From the NCBI GenBank assembly GCA_964486825.1, contig CAZAQS010000067.1, forward strand, positions 1 to 20,560: 20,560 bases of DNA. Direction: 5' to 3'. The translations under genes and the position numbers were made by a program. How positions within the stretch are numbered: the stretch's first letter is position 1; every line of letters starts with the position of its first letter. Shown here piece after piece: positions 7,942-14,479 of this stretch. Source of the DNA: CAZAQS01 sp964486825 (lineage in GTDB: Bacteria; Chloroflexota; Anaerolineae; Anaerolineales; UBA4823). The notes under the pieces were generated by a model. It saw nothing but the letters and a program-made list of their open reading frames with translations, did not search any database and was not told where the DNA came from.

Positions 7942-8925
7942 TCAGGAGGTGGGCGTCGTCATCCAGATCAAGGTCTGGTGGATGGAGAAACCAGCAGCCT
8001 GAATGGCTTCCTCAGCTACCCGTGCAGGGAAATCCAACGCCACCGGGCGAGTGCTGAGCACCTTCTGCCGTGCGTACAAAAGCAATGTTTCTGTGACAGA
8101 TGGGTCATGGTCTGGAGGGATAGCCAGCCAGAAATGGTTGTAGTAGCTGGGTGAGGAGCGCCAACTGACGACGCCTTCCAGGCTTCCATTTCTTTGAACA
8201 GCCCAGTGTTTCAGACCTCCACCGGAAAAAATCCTGTAAAAAAAGCCGACCAGGTCGCTGCGAAAGGCATTTAGATTGAGGGGGAAATGCCAGGCTACTT
8301 CTGGGGGATACAATCGCGCCAGCCATGTTTCCTGTCTGTGCCAATCTTCTTTCCGCCTGTTTCGAATATCTAATCCCTGTTGAACATAGGTTGCACCATC
8401 CATATTAACCAGGGCATGCCATGTGGTACGCCGTGTGTGTTCCCTAAACCCCAAGGACAGGTACAAATCCACAGCTGCCTGATTATCTTCGCGCACGTGC
8501 AACCAGGCTGATCCTGCTCCCCTCTTACGGCTATGTTCGAGAGCGGCCGAGGTGAGCGAACGGGCTATTCCCCGGCGGCGATAGCGGGGATGTACAGCCA
8601 CATTTGCTATCAGGTAATTACGCTGGTTATTAATTTGGAAAGGGATCAGGCTGAGATTTCCGATCAGATGACCGTCCTCTTCCCAGACAAAACCGGACAG
8701 CGGTAGGGAGGCCTGGTCCACGACAGCATTTGCCCAGCGAAGGAAGTTGGGGTTATGGGCAGCATCTCGCATTTGCCTCAAGTAGCGTTGCCCGTCTGCA
8801 TCGATGCTGTCGTCGAAGCTTACTTCTACCAGGTCAGCTACTGCCAACAGGTCGCGATTATGATCAAAAGGACGCAGATGGCCTTTTGCTGGACCACGAA
8901 TCATTAAGTCTGGAACCGTAACCAT
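7942..8925 (-). CDS. GNAT-family N-acetyltransferase, possibly tandem-domain
   Basis: This 327-residue protein has an N-terminal GNAT domain (about residues 15-175). Its acetyl-CoA loop is RYRRRGIARSL (near 112-122), followed by HVREDNQAAVDLYLSLGF, the usual motif B. The C-terminal half (about 180-327) has a weaker GNAT-like strand pattern and no clear acetyl-CoA loop. That suggests a degenerate second domain, as in mycothiol-synthase-like tandem acetyltransferases. The substrate is unknown. The start at 8925 lacks a good Shine-Dalgarno; an in-frame ATG seven codons in (8904) is an alternative. The gene is divergent from clpC and upstream of azlCD, and there is no evident functional link to either. 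Confidence 0.85.
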   Translation of the reverse strand: MVTVPDLMIRGPAKGHLRPFDHNRDLLAVADLVEVSFDDSIDADGQRYLRQMRDAAHNPNFLRWANAVVDQASLPLSGFVWEEDGHLIGNLSLIPFQINNQRNYLIANVAVHPRYRRRGIARSLTSAALEHSRKRGAGSAWLHVREDNQAAVDLYLSLGFREHTRRTTWHALVNMDGATYVQQGLDIRNRRKEDWHRQETWLARLYPPEVAWHFPLNLNAFRSDLVGFFYRIFSGGGLKHWAVQRNGSLEGVVSWRSSPSYYNHFWLAIPPDHDPSVTETLLLYARQKVLSTRPVALDFPARVAEEAIQAAGFSIHQTLIWMTTPTS

Positions 8926-8998
8926 ATAGTGATCGGGTTATCCTGGCCCGCTCCCCTCTTGTAGTATCGTCAATCTCAACCATTTTACCGCAGAGACA

Positions 8999-9013
8999 AG
9001 CTTGCTTCAAGCT
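8999..9013. repeat. short inverted repeat in the GNAT-clpC divergent spacer
   Basis: AGCTTG (8999-9004) and CAAGCT (9008-9013) form a perfect 6-bp inverted repeat with a 3-base loop, about 130 bp upstream of the clpC -10. No T-run follows on either strand, so it is not an intrinsic terminator. It could be a protein-binding site for either divergent gene, or chance. Confidence 0.25.
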
Positions 9014-9143
9014 GGCAAAGAAAGGGACCGATTTATTGTATATGATTCCCTGGTAACCCTCAGGCAGAGAAAGTGGCATGTTTCTGGCACAATTAATTCA
9101 TACATAGATCTAATATCTCTTAAATACTGCTGTATCCGCAAAA

Positions 9144-9185
9144 TGTTATAATCTCCATGGCAGATCCGTTTCTGCTATAGGAAGG
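9144..9185 (+). promoter_or_regulatory. clpC extended -10 promoter and Shine-Dalgarno
   Basis: A perfect TATAAT (9147-9152) is preceded by TG and one base (9144-9146), giving an extended -10. No good -35 is present at 16-18 bp upstream. Transcription would begin near 9158, leaving a leader of about 37 bases that contains AGGAAGG (9179-9185), nine bases before the ATG. I looked for a CIRCE element and a CtsR-type direct heptad repeat over 8926-9194 and saw neither. Confidence 0.6.
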
Positions 9186-9194
9186 ATAATTATT

Positions 9195-11678
9195 ATGATG
9201 CGATTTGATCGTTTTACAGAGCGGGCCCAAGAAGCCGCTCAACGAGCAGCGGAAATTATTCAGCGATACGGTCATAATCAAATTGATACGGAGCATATAT
9301 TGTTGGCTTTGATCGAACAGCCTCAAGGTGTGATCCCTCAGATATTGGACCAGCTGAAAGTTGATGCGGCCGGTTTAACGGAACGCCTGGATTATATCCT
9401 CAGGACGAGTCCGAAAGCAAATATATTTGGTGGAGGGGCGGGCCAGATCTTTATTACTCCGCGCGTAAAGCGCATCATTGATCTGGCCAATGAAGAGGCG
9501 AACCGCCTCAAAGATGAATATATTTCAACCGAGCATATATTTCTCGCCATCCTCAACGAACGCAGCACTCCAGCCGCACGTCTTTTGGAAGGAGCGGGTG
9601 TCACTCGTGACCGTGTCTACGAGACCGTACAACAGATACGAGGTGGGCAACGAGTAACCGACCCACAAGCCGAGACACGCTACCGTACCTTGGAGAAATA
9701 CTCGCGTGACCTGACCCAGGCTTCCCGAGAGGGCAAGTTGGATCCGGTCATCGGGCGGGATGCAGAAATCTTACGGGTGATCCAAATCCTATCCCGGCGC
9801 ACGAAGAACAACCCTGTGTTGATTGGGGAAGCTGGGGTGGGTAAGACGGCCATCGTCGAGGGACTCTCCCAGAAGATCGCTTCCAACGATGTGCCTGAGA
9901 TCTTATCGGGTAAACGTGTGGTGGCCCTTGACCTGGGTGCGATGATCGCAGGCTCCCGCTTTCGTGGGGAATTCGAAGAACGCTTGAAAGCCGCTATCGA
10001 GGAGGTCCAGCGCTCAGAAGGGGAGATCATCCTGTTTATCGATGAGCTGCATACCGTGGTAGGGGCAGGTGCTGCCCAGGGCGCTATGGATGCTTCGAAT
10101 ATGCTCAAGCCTGCCCTGGCTCGTGGAGAGCTGCAATGTGTAGGCGCGACGACCCTGGATGAATACCACAAGCATATTGAAAAAGATGCAGCCTTAGAGC
10201 GCCGCTTTGCGCCTGTTTACGTAGAGGAGCCTACCATCGATGATACCATCCAGATGTTGCGCGGCTTACGCGACCGCTATGAAGCCCATCACAAAGTGCG
10301 CTTCTCCGATGAAGCGTTGGTGGCAGCCGCGCGCCTGTCTTCCCGATACGTGCCCGATCGGCATCTCCCGGACAAGGCCATTGACTTGATGGATGAAGCA
10401 GCCGCTAAGCTGCGTGTGGCGCTTTACTCCTTGCCAGTGGATTTGAAGGACATGAAGAGTGAGATTGACCGGTTGGCTGCAGAGGAAGAACAGGCCGGCC
10501 TGGTTCGAGAGTACGAACGCGCTGCCCAGAAAAAGGCTGAGCGGCTGCGGATGGAAGGTGAGTTCAATAGCCTGCGTGACAAGTGGGAGTCCGAACACCA
10601 GCTCGATGAAGTTGTGGACGTCAATGATATCGCCAGTGTTGTGGCGCAATGGACCGGCATCCCTGTCACCCAAATGATGGAAACAGAGGCTGAAAAGCTG
10701 TTGCAAATGGAGGAGCGTTTGCACGAACATATCATCGGGCAGGATGAGGCCATCCATTCCATCTCAGATGCTATCCGCCGGGCGCGTTCTGGGTTGAAAG
10801 ACCCGCGCCGGCCAATTGGCTCTTTCATCTTCATTGGGCCTTCTGGCGTGGGGAAGACAGAGCTGGCTAAGGCTCTGGCAGAGTTCCTCTTTGAAGATGC
10901 TGATGCACTGGTGCGAATTGACATGAGCGAGTATCGCGAACAACATACCGTTTCCAGGCTATTCGGTGCTCCCCCGGGATATGTGGGATACGAAGAAGGT
11001 GGACAGCTTACAGAAGCCGTACGCCGCCGGCCTTACCGGGTGATCTTATTCGATGAGATCGAAAAAGCCCACCCCGAGGTATGGAACGCATTGCTGCAAA
11101 TCCTGGACGATGGACGATTGACAGACGGTCAGGGACGGGTGGTGGATTTTCGTAATACAGTTTTGATCATGACCAGTAACCTGGGAACAGAGTACGTGCG
11201 CAAGTCAGGCAGCCTGGGCTTTTTGCAACGCTCCGGCACTCTCGAGGAGCGAGAGGATCACGAGAAGATCGAGAAAGCGCTCAAGGGCACTTTCCGACCT
11301 GAGTTCCTTAACCGGATTGACGAGATCATCACCTTCTCCCCGCTCTCTCTGGAACAAATGCGAGAGATCGTGGAACTGCAGATGAAAGAGGTGGAGGAGC
11401 GGCTAAGCGAACATGGCTTGAAGGTAGAGCTGACCCAGGAGGCGCGCGATTGGCTGGCCAACGTGGGCTTCGATCCGGCCTTTGGAGCCCGTCCCCTACG
11501 CCGAGCCTTGCAGAAGCATGTGGAGAGCCCCCTTTCGGTGAGCTTGCTCAGCGGGCAGTTCTCCTCTGGAGATGTAATCCTGGTGGATGTTGATGAAGAA
11601 AAATCTACCTTGATATTCCGCCAGGTCAGTAAGGGGACAATCCCGGCAGAGATACAGAAGATCGATGCACCTAGCTAA
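9195..11678 (+). CDS. clpC: ATP-dependent Clp protease ATP-binding subunit ClpC
   Basis: This complete 827-residue class I Clp/Hsp100 unfoldase would feed substrates to the ClpP peptidase in the cytosol. Its parts are the N-terminal double Clp repeat (FTERAQEAAQRAAEI at about 5, and a second copy ending near 145), the first AAA+ domain with Walker A GEAGVGKT (211-218) and Walker B around D283-E284, and a short coiled middle domain with EYERAAQKKAERLR. The second AAA+ domain follows, with GPSGVGKT (548-555), the pore-loop GYVGYEEGG stretch and Walker B D620-E621. The short middle domain and overall length fit ClpC rather than ClpB, which has a long coiled-coil M domain, or ClpA. The double ATG (9195 and 9198) makes the exact start ambiguous by one codon. 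A dedicated promoter and strong terminator make it a single-gene unit. Confidence 0.96.
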   Translation: MMRFDRFTERAQEAAQRAAEIIQRYGHNQIDTEHILLALIEQPQGVIPQILDQLKVDAAGLTERLDYILRTSPKANIFGGGAGQIFITPRVKRIIDLANEEANRLKDEYISTEHIFLAILNERSTPAARLLEGAGVTRDRVYETVQQIRGGQRVTDPQAETRYRTLEKYSRDLTQASREGKLDPVIGRDAEILRVIQILSRRTKNNPVLIGEAGVGKTAIVEGLSQKIASNDVPEILSGKRVVALDLGAMIAGSRFRGEFEERLKAAIEEVQRSEGEIILFIDELHTVVGAGAAQGAMDASNMLKPALARGELQCVGATTLDEYHKHIEKDAALERRFAPVYVEEPTIDDTIQMLRGLRDRYEAHHKVRFSDEALVAAARLSSRYVPDRHLPDKAIDLMDEAAAKLRVALYSLPVDLKDMKSEIDRLAAEEEQAGLVREYERAAQKKAERLRMEGEFNSLRDKWESEHQLDEVVDVNDIASVVAQWTGIPVTQMMETEAEKLLQMEERLHEHIIGQDEAIHSISDAIRRARSGLKDPRRPIGSFIFIGPSGVGKTELAKALAEFLFEDADALVRIDMSEYREQHTVSRLFGAPPGYVGYEEGGQLTEAVRRRPYRVILFDEIEKAHPEVWNALLQILDDGRLTDGQGRVVDFRNTVLIMTSNLGTEYVRKSGSLGFLQRSGTLEEREDHEKIEKALKGTFRPEFLNRIDEIITFSPLSLEQMREIVELQMKEVEERLSEHGLKVELTQEARDWLANVGFDPAFGARPLRRALQKHVESPLSVSLLSGQFSSGDVILVDVDEEKSTLIFRQVSKGTIPAEIQKIDAPS

Positions 11679-11705
11679 ACTATACGAATAAGTTTGTACC
11701 ATGAT

Positions 11706-11763
11706 AATGCGGGGTGGTCGGCAGATTTTTGCCTGCCGACCACCCCGCATTTTGATTTTTTTG
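11706..11763 (+). terminator. strong intrinsic terminator after clpC
   Basis: A perfect 19-bp stem (arms 11706-11724 and 11733-11751, core GGGGTGGTCGGCAG) with an 8-base loop is followed by TTTGATTTTTTTG. It lies 28 bases after the clpC stop and separates clpC from the downstream four-gene unit. On the minus strand the stem is preceded by A-runs, but the T-run is on the plus side, so the orientation is clear. Confidence 0.93.
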
Positions 11764-11788
11764 TAAAGCTTAGCTTGATCCTTATGGC

Positions 11789-11867
11789 TTAATAATTCAT
11801 TACATTTATCAAATTTGCCTGTGCCGCATTTAGGACGTTTGTCAGGGCATTGAGGATGTTTGCCACT
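11789..11867 (-). repeat. imperfect in-register repeat, possible 25-residue peptide
   Basis: On the plus strand GCATTTAGGACGTTTGTCA (11826 on) recurs 21 bp later as GCATTGAGGATGTTTGCCA, differing at three of 19 positions. A weaker relative lies 24 bp before it. All offsets are multiples of three. On the minus strand a frame from GTG (11866-11864) to TAA (11791-11789) reads these copies as a heptad-like peptide containing NILNALTNVLNAAQ. A GAGG 11 bases upstream is a poor ribosome-binding site. It could be a tiny repetitive peptide, a remnant of a repeat protein, or a tandem protein-binding site in the leader of the next operon. Confidence 0.3.
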
Positions 11868-11920
11868 AGAAGATTGGCCTCAGGAAGGCTAAATTATTAT
11901 CAGTAATTTGAGGACGAGGT

Positions 11921-12403
11921 ATGCTTAGTAACGATTTCAAACACCTGGCAATTTTTCAAGGGATGAGTGCGCCTCAGCAAGAGCTGATGAGCGCGCTATT
12001 TATCCCTTATGATTGTGGCGACGAGACGGTGATCTTTGAGCAGGGAGATCCGGCTGAGTTTTTGTATATCGTTGTTAATGGAGAAGTAATTGTATCGTTC
12101 AAGCCCGACGACGGTCCAGCCATCATTGTAGCGCGTATCCATCCTGGGGGAGTAGTAGGTTGGTCTGCCGCTTTGGGCAGCCGGATGTATACTTCAGGAG
12201 CTTATTGTACTGGCGATACCCGGCTCTTGAGGATTCGAGGGACGGATCTGCGGAAGATATGCGAACAATATCCGGAAACTGGTGTTATACTTTTAGACCG
12301 CCTGGCGGCGGTGATCGCACAAAGACTTACCAGCACACATGACCAGGTCTTAGCGTTGTTAGAGCTTGGACTGCGGAGCGGTGTGAACGAAGCAGGAGGC
12401 TAA
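11921..12403 (+). CDS. stand-alone cyclic-nucleotide-binding-domain protein
   Basis: The 160-residue protein is a CNB (CRP-type) beta-roll: LAIFQGMSAPQQELMSALF, then VIFEQGDPAEFLYIVVNGEVIVSF, then the phosphate-binding-cassette region GVVGWSAALGSRMYTSGAYC, then a C-terminal helix. The DNA-binding helix-turn-helix of CRP/FNR regulators is absent, because the protein ends about where the dimer helix would. The cassette has W where canonical cAMP binders have the conserved Glu (GW for GE), so cAMP is unlikely to bind in the usual way. The gene is first of four closely spaced genes. AGGA and GAGG lie just upstream of the ATG. It may sense a ligand, or the state of the partner proteins encoded next to it. 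The function is unknown. Confidence 0.82.
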   Translation: MLSNDFKHLAIFQGMSAPQQELMSALFIPYDCGDETVIFEQGDPAEFLYIVVNGEVIVSFKPDDGPAIIVARIHPGGVVGWSAALGSRMYTSGAYCTGDTRLLRIRGTDLRKICEQYPETGVILLDRLAAVIAQRLTSTHDQVLALLELGLRSGVNEAGG

Positions 12404-12406
12404 TGA

Positions 12407-12664
12407 ATGGATAGTGTGCAAAGAGACCCTACCTATACACTCGAAGAACAATTGCAAGCATTGATCGAAAAATTGAGCGCATATATCGAGCAATACCATG
12501 GCGGGTCAGTTGAAATGGTAGCTTTAGAAGGATCTGTGTTGAAGGTCCGTTTGGGGGGCGCTTGCCTGGGATGTCCATTATTGCCAAGCACCTTGCATGG
12601 TTGGGTTGAGGGTACCGTAAAGCAATTTTTCCCTGAAATAAATAAAGTCGAAGAAGTATCCTAG
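12407..12664 (+). CDS. NifU C-terminal-domain-like Fe-S scaffold protein
   Basis: The 85-residue protein matches the NifU C-terminal (Nfu) domain: an N-terminal helix, HGGSVEMVALEGSVLKVRLG, then GGACLGCP with C53 and C56 forming the CxxC cluster-binding motif, and a final helix ending INKVEEV. Nfu-type proteins carry a [4Fe-4S] cluster at a dimer interface and deliver it to target proteins. A perfect AGGAGG (12394-12399) lies seven bases before the ATG, inside the end of the preceding gene, and only three bases separate the two genes. Some Nfu-fold proteins serve in regulation rather than assembly, and the setting here does not include isc or suf genes. Confidence 0.85.
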   Translation: MDSVQRDPTYTLEEQLQALIEKLSAYIEQYHGGSVEMVALEGSVLKVRLGGACLGCPLLPSTLHGWVEGTVKQFFPEINKVEEVS

Positions 12665-12695
12665 CTTAACGTCAATTTCAGTTCATCGCAGATAA

Positions 12696-12732
12696 CAGGG
12701 CATTTCGAAGCTGATCGAAGTGCCCTGATCAG
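12696..12732 (+). promoter_or_regulatory. intercistronic hairpin with a competing second stem
   Basis: CAGGGCATTTCGA (12696-12708) can pair with TCGAAGTGCCCTG (12715-12727) over 13 bp with one G-U, closing a 6-base loop. An alternative stem pairs CTGATC (12711-12716) with GATCAG (12727-12732) and would compete with the first. There is no T-run, so it is not a simple terminator. It ends 12 bases before the Shine-Dalgarno of the PII-like gene and could affect mRNA processing, stability or translation within the operon. Confidence 0.5.
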
Positions 12733-12757
12733 CATGGTGAAGCGAAGGAGGGCAGTC

Positions 12758-13120
12758 ATGCATATGGTTATGTTTGTACTGGATGATCCAGACACCCTCG
12801 ACAAGGTGCTGGAGGCGTGGGATGCTATCCAGGTCAGCGGGGTGACCATCATCGAGAGCACGGGTATCAACCGGCGAGCTAAGGCGCGCCAGGTAGGAGC
12901 GCCGTTTATGGCAGGCATCAATCGCATGATGGGAAGCGCAATGGAGGGTCATTACACCTTATTTACCATCGTAAAAGGCGAGCAGATGGTGGAGGCTTGC
13001 ATTCGCGCCGCCGAATCCGTGGTTGGGGACCTAGACCAACCCAATAGTGGTGTGCTGGCTGCCTGGCCTTTAACCAATGTCAAGGGTGTACCGGATGATG
13101 GGAAAAAGAGGAGTGCTTGA
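12758..13120 (+). CDS. PII-like (GlnB-fold) small protein
   Basis: This protein of 120 residues reads MHMVMFVLDDPDTLDKVL and continues VSGVTIIESTG. This is the beta1-alpha1-beta2 pattern of PII/GlnB proteins, in which a helix is followed by GV-x-G-x-T. A second half (HYTLFTIV, VEACIRAAESVVGD) gives beta3-alpha2-beta4. The loop between about 40 and 68 has no GlnB uridylylation motif, so it is not a classical nitrogen regulator. I chose ATG 12758 because AAGGAGGG (12745-12752) lies five bases before it; an upstream in-frame ATG at 12734 has no comparable site. Other PII-like proteins, such as SbtB, bind adenine nucleotides and regulate a neighbouring transporter. Here the next gene, three bases away, is a membrane exchanger, so a similar partnership is a reasonable inference. 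Confidence 0.68.
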   Translation: MHMVMFVLDDPDTLDKVLEAWDAIQVSGVTIIESTGINRRAKARQVGAPFMAGINRMMGSAMEGHYTLFTIVKGEQMVEACIRAAESVVGDLDQPNSGVLAAWPLTNVKGVPDDGKKRSA

Positions 13121-13123
13121 TCG

Positions 13124-14107
13124 ATGGTCTGGATCCAGTTTCTTCTCACTTCCGCTGTGATTGTTATTGCAGCTGTTAAACTCTCCGAATATGGCGACAT
13201 CATCTCCGTTCGAACAAGATTGAGCGGGATGTTTGTCGGCACGCTTTTGTTAGCCGGCGCTACCTCCTTGCCCGAGTTGCTCTCCTCTGTCAACGCCGTT
13301 TATCAGGGAGTACCTGGTATGGCAGCCGGTAGCATGTTCGGTAGTAATATGTTCAATATGCTCATGCTGGCGGTCCTGGATCTTATTTACCAGAACGCAC
13401 GCATCCTCCGCCGGGTAGCAATGAACCATGCCTTGACCGCCAGCCTGGCTACTCTTTTGGTTGGAGCGGCAGTGTTCTTCATCCTTGCAGACATCAATTT
13501 AAGTATTGGATGGGTAGGGGTAGACAGTCTGATGATCATTGCCGTTTATATCGCTGGGATGCGCATGATCCAGACCCAGGGAGGACCACCCCCCACTGAG
13601 ATCGCGGTTGATGACGACAAGGTTCCCAGCTTGAAGCGGGCCGGGACAGGTTTTGTGATTGCTACGGTGGTGTTGGTGGTGGTGGTGCCGCTCCTGGTGG
13701 ACAGCGTTGCACAAATCGGTGAGATCACCGGGTTGAGCAGCGGCTTCATTGGAGCCACCCTGCTGGCTTTCGTCACCTCTTTACCAGAGCTGGTAGCCAC
13801 AACGGCGGCAGTCCGGATCGGCGCCTACGATTTGGCCATTGGCAACCTGTTCGGAAGCAACTTTTTCAATATGCTGGCATTTGGGTTAACGGATATCTTC
13901 TACTTACAGGGAAGGTTCATTGATTTGATCGATCCAAGCTTTGCCTTGATCGGGTTGCTTGGGCTGCTGCTCACCAGTATGGGCTTGATAGGAAACTTAT
14001 TGCGGGTGGAGAGACGGCTGGGGTTCCTCGAAGTCGATGCGCTCGTGATCCTGTTGGGTTATTTTGCCGGGATGTGGTTCCTCTACATGCGGGGCATTGG
14101 TGTTTAA
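13124..14107 (+). CDS. CaCA-family sodium/calcium exchanger-like membrane protein
   Basis: The 327-residue polytopic membrane protein has the two inverted alpha-repeats of the Ca2+/cation antiporter family. The first is GTLLLAGATSLPELLSSV with GSMFGSNMFNM (about residues 45-80). The second is GATLLAFVTSLPELVATT with GNLFGSNFFNML (about 208-250). The acidic residues in SLPE are the ion-binding positions. Length and layout match YrbG-type bacterial exchangers, with about ten predicted membrane segments and a cytosolic loop containing DDDKVP near residue 163. It should exchange Na+ or H+ for Ca2+ or a related ion. AGAGGAG (13107-13113) precedes the ATG by ten bases. It is the last gene of the unit; a weak AAAAC-GGCCA-GTTTT hairpin (14152-14166) may end transcription. 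Confidence 0.9.
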   Translation: MVWIQFLLTSAVIVIAAVKLSEYGDIISVRTRLSGMFVGTLLLAGATSLPELLSSVNAVYQGVPGMAAGSMFGSNMFNMLMLAVLDLIYQNARILRRVAMNHALTASLATLLVGAAVFFILADINLSIGWVGVDSLMIIAVYIAGMRMIQTQGGPPPTEIAVDDDKVPSLKRAGTGFVIATVVLVVVVPLLVDSVAQIGEITGLSSGFIGATLLAFVTSLPELVATTAAVRIGAYDLAIGNLFGSNFFNMLAFGLTDIFYLQGRFIDLIDPSFALIGLLGLLLTSMGLIGNLLRVERRLGFLEVDALVILLGYFAGMWFLYMRGIGV

Positions 14108-14210
14108 TTATGAATTTGTCGAGAAGGGGCCATAAATTACGATTTAGTTAGAAAACGGCCAGTTTTGTTCATGCGTTGTGATAATGGGGTGGGACTGAAG
14201 ATTTCCATAC

Positions 14211-14241
14211 TTAACAATATTGGCTGGGTTTATGATAAAAT
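14211..14241 (+). promoter_or_regulatory. candidate tRNA-Gly promoter
   Basis: TTAACA (14211-14216) is followed 19 bases later by TAAAAT (14236-14241), or 17 bases later by GATAAA, with the tRNA starting at 14254. The match to consensus is moderate and the spacing choice is ambiguous. The rest of 14108-14253 shows only the weak hairpin after the exchanger gene and no coding frame of note. Confidence 0.4.
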
Positions 14242-14253
14242 TTGGCCTGTAGC

Positions 14254-14324
14254 GCGGGCATGGTGAAAGGGTATCACAAAACTCTTCCAAGGTTTTGTTA
14301 CGGGTTCGAATCCCGTTGCCCGCT
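14254..14324 (+). tRNA. tRNA-Gly (anticodon TCC)
   Basis: A full cloverleaf can be drawn. The acceptor stem is GCGGGCA with TGCCCGC. The D stem is GTGA with TCAC. The anticodon stem is AAACT with GGTTT (one G-U), around loop CTTCCAA with anticodon TCC. A 4-base variable region is followed by T stem ACGGG with CCCGT around TTCGAAT. The discriminator base is T and CCA is not encoded. It would read GGA codons (and GGN by wobble). The gene stands alone with its own terminator. Confidence 0.95.
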
Positions 14325-14331
14325 CAATTAG

Positions 14332-14371
14332 CCTACATATCTGGGTAAACACAGATATGTAGGTTTTTATT
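14332..14371 (+). terminator. intrinsic terminator after tRNA-Gly
   Basis: A perfect 12-bp stem, CCTACATATCTG (14332-14343) with CAGATATGTAGG (14352-14363), has an 8-base loop and is followed by TTTTTATTT. It begins eight bases after the tRNA and separates it from the large gene downstream. Confidence 0.92.
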
Positions 14372-14409
14372 TATGCATATTTTCGAGCAATTAGACAATG
14401 GGGGATTTG

Positions 14410-14444
14410 TAATTTGGTAATTCGGATATAATTAGACCAAATTA
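14410..14444 (+). promoter_or_regulatory. promoter of the 1143-residue gene framed by an inverted repeat
   Basis: A perfect TATAAT (14427-14432) lies between TAATTTGGT (14410-14418) and ACCAAATTA (14436-14444). These form a perfect 9-bp inverted repeat with a 17-bp spacer. No strong -35 is present; GATTTG (14404-14409) is at the right distance but weak. The half-site spacing of 26 bp centre to centre, across the -10, fits a dimeric repressor site. Transcription would start near 14439, about 40 bases before the ATG. Confidence 0.55.
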
Positions 14445-14479
14445 ATATTCCCACAATCTAATAATAGGAACGATCCGCT

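Noticed and set aside
8999..9013. Inverted repeat as a terminator for one of the divergent genes
   Set aside because: The stem is only 6 bp with no following T-run, and it lies upstream of both genes rather than downstream.
10266..10924. Long minus-strand frames inside clpC
   Set aside because: They mirror codon bias of clpC, which has every expected motif on the plus strand; no independent start signals.
12734..12757. Upstream ATG for the PII-like gene
   Set aside because: No Shine-Dalgarno lies before it, and AAGGAGGG at 12745-12752 serves the ATG at 12758, where the fold's first strand begins.
14152..14166. AAAAC-GGCCA-GTTTT as a firm terminator of the exchanger operon
   Set aside because: The stem is five mostly A-T pairs with only a short T-run, so it is too weak to call with confidence; mentioned only as a possibility.
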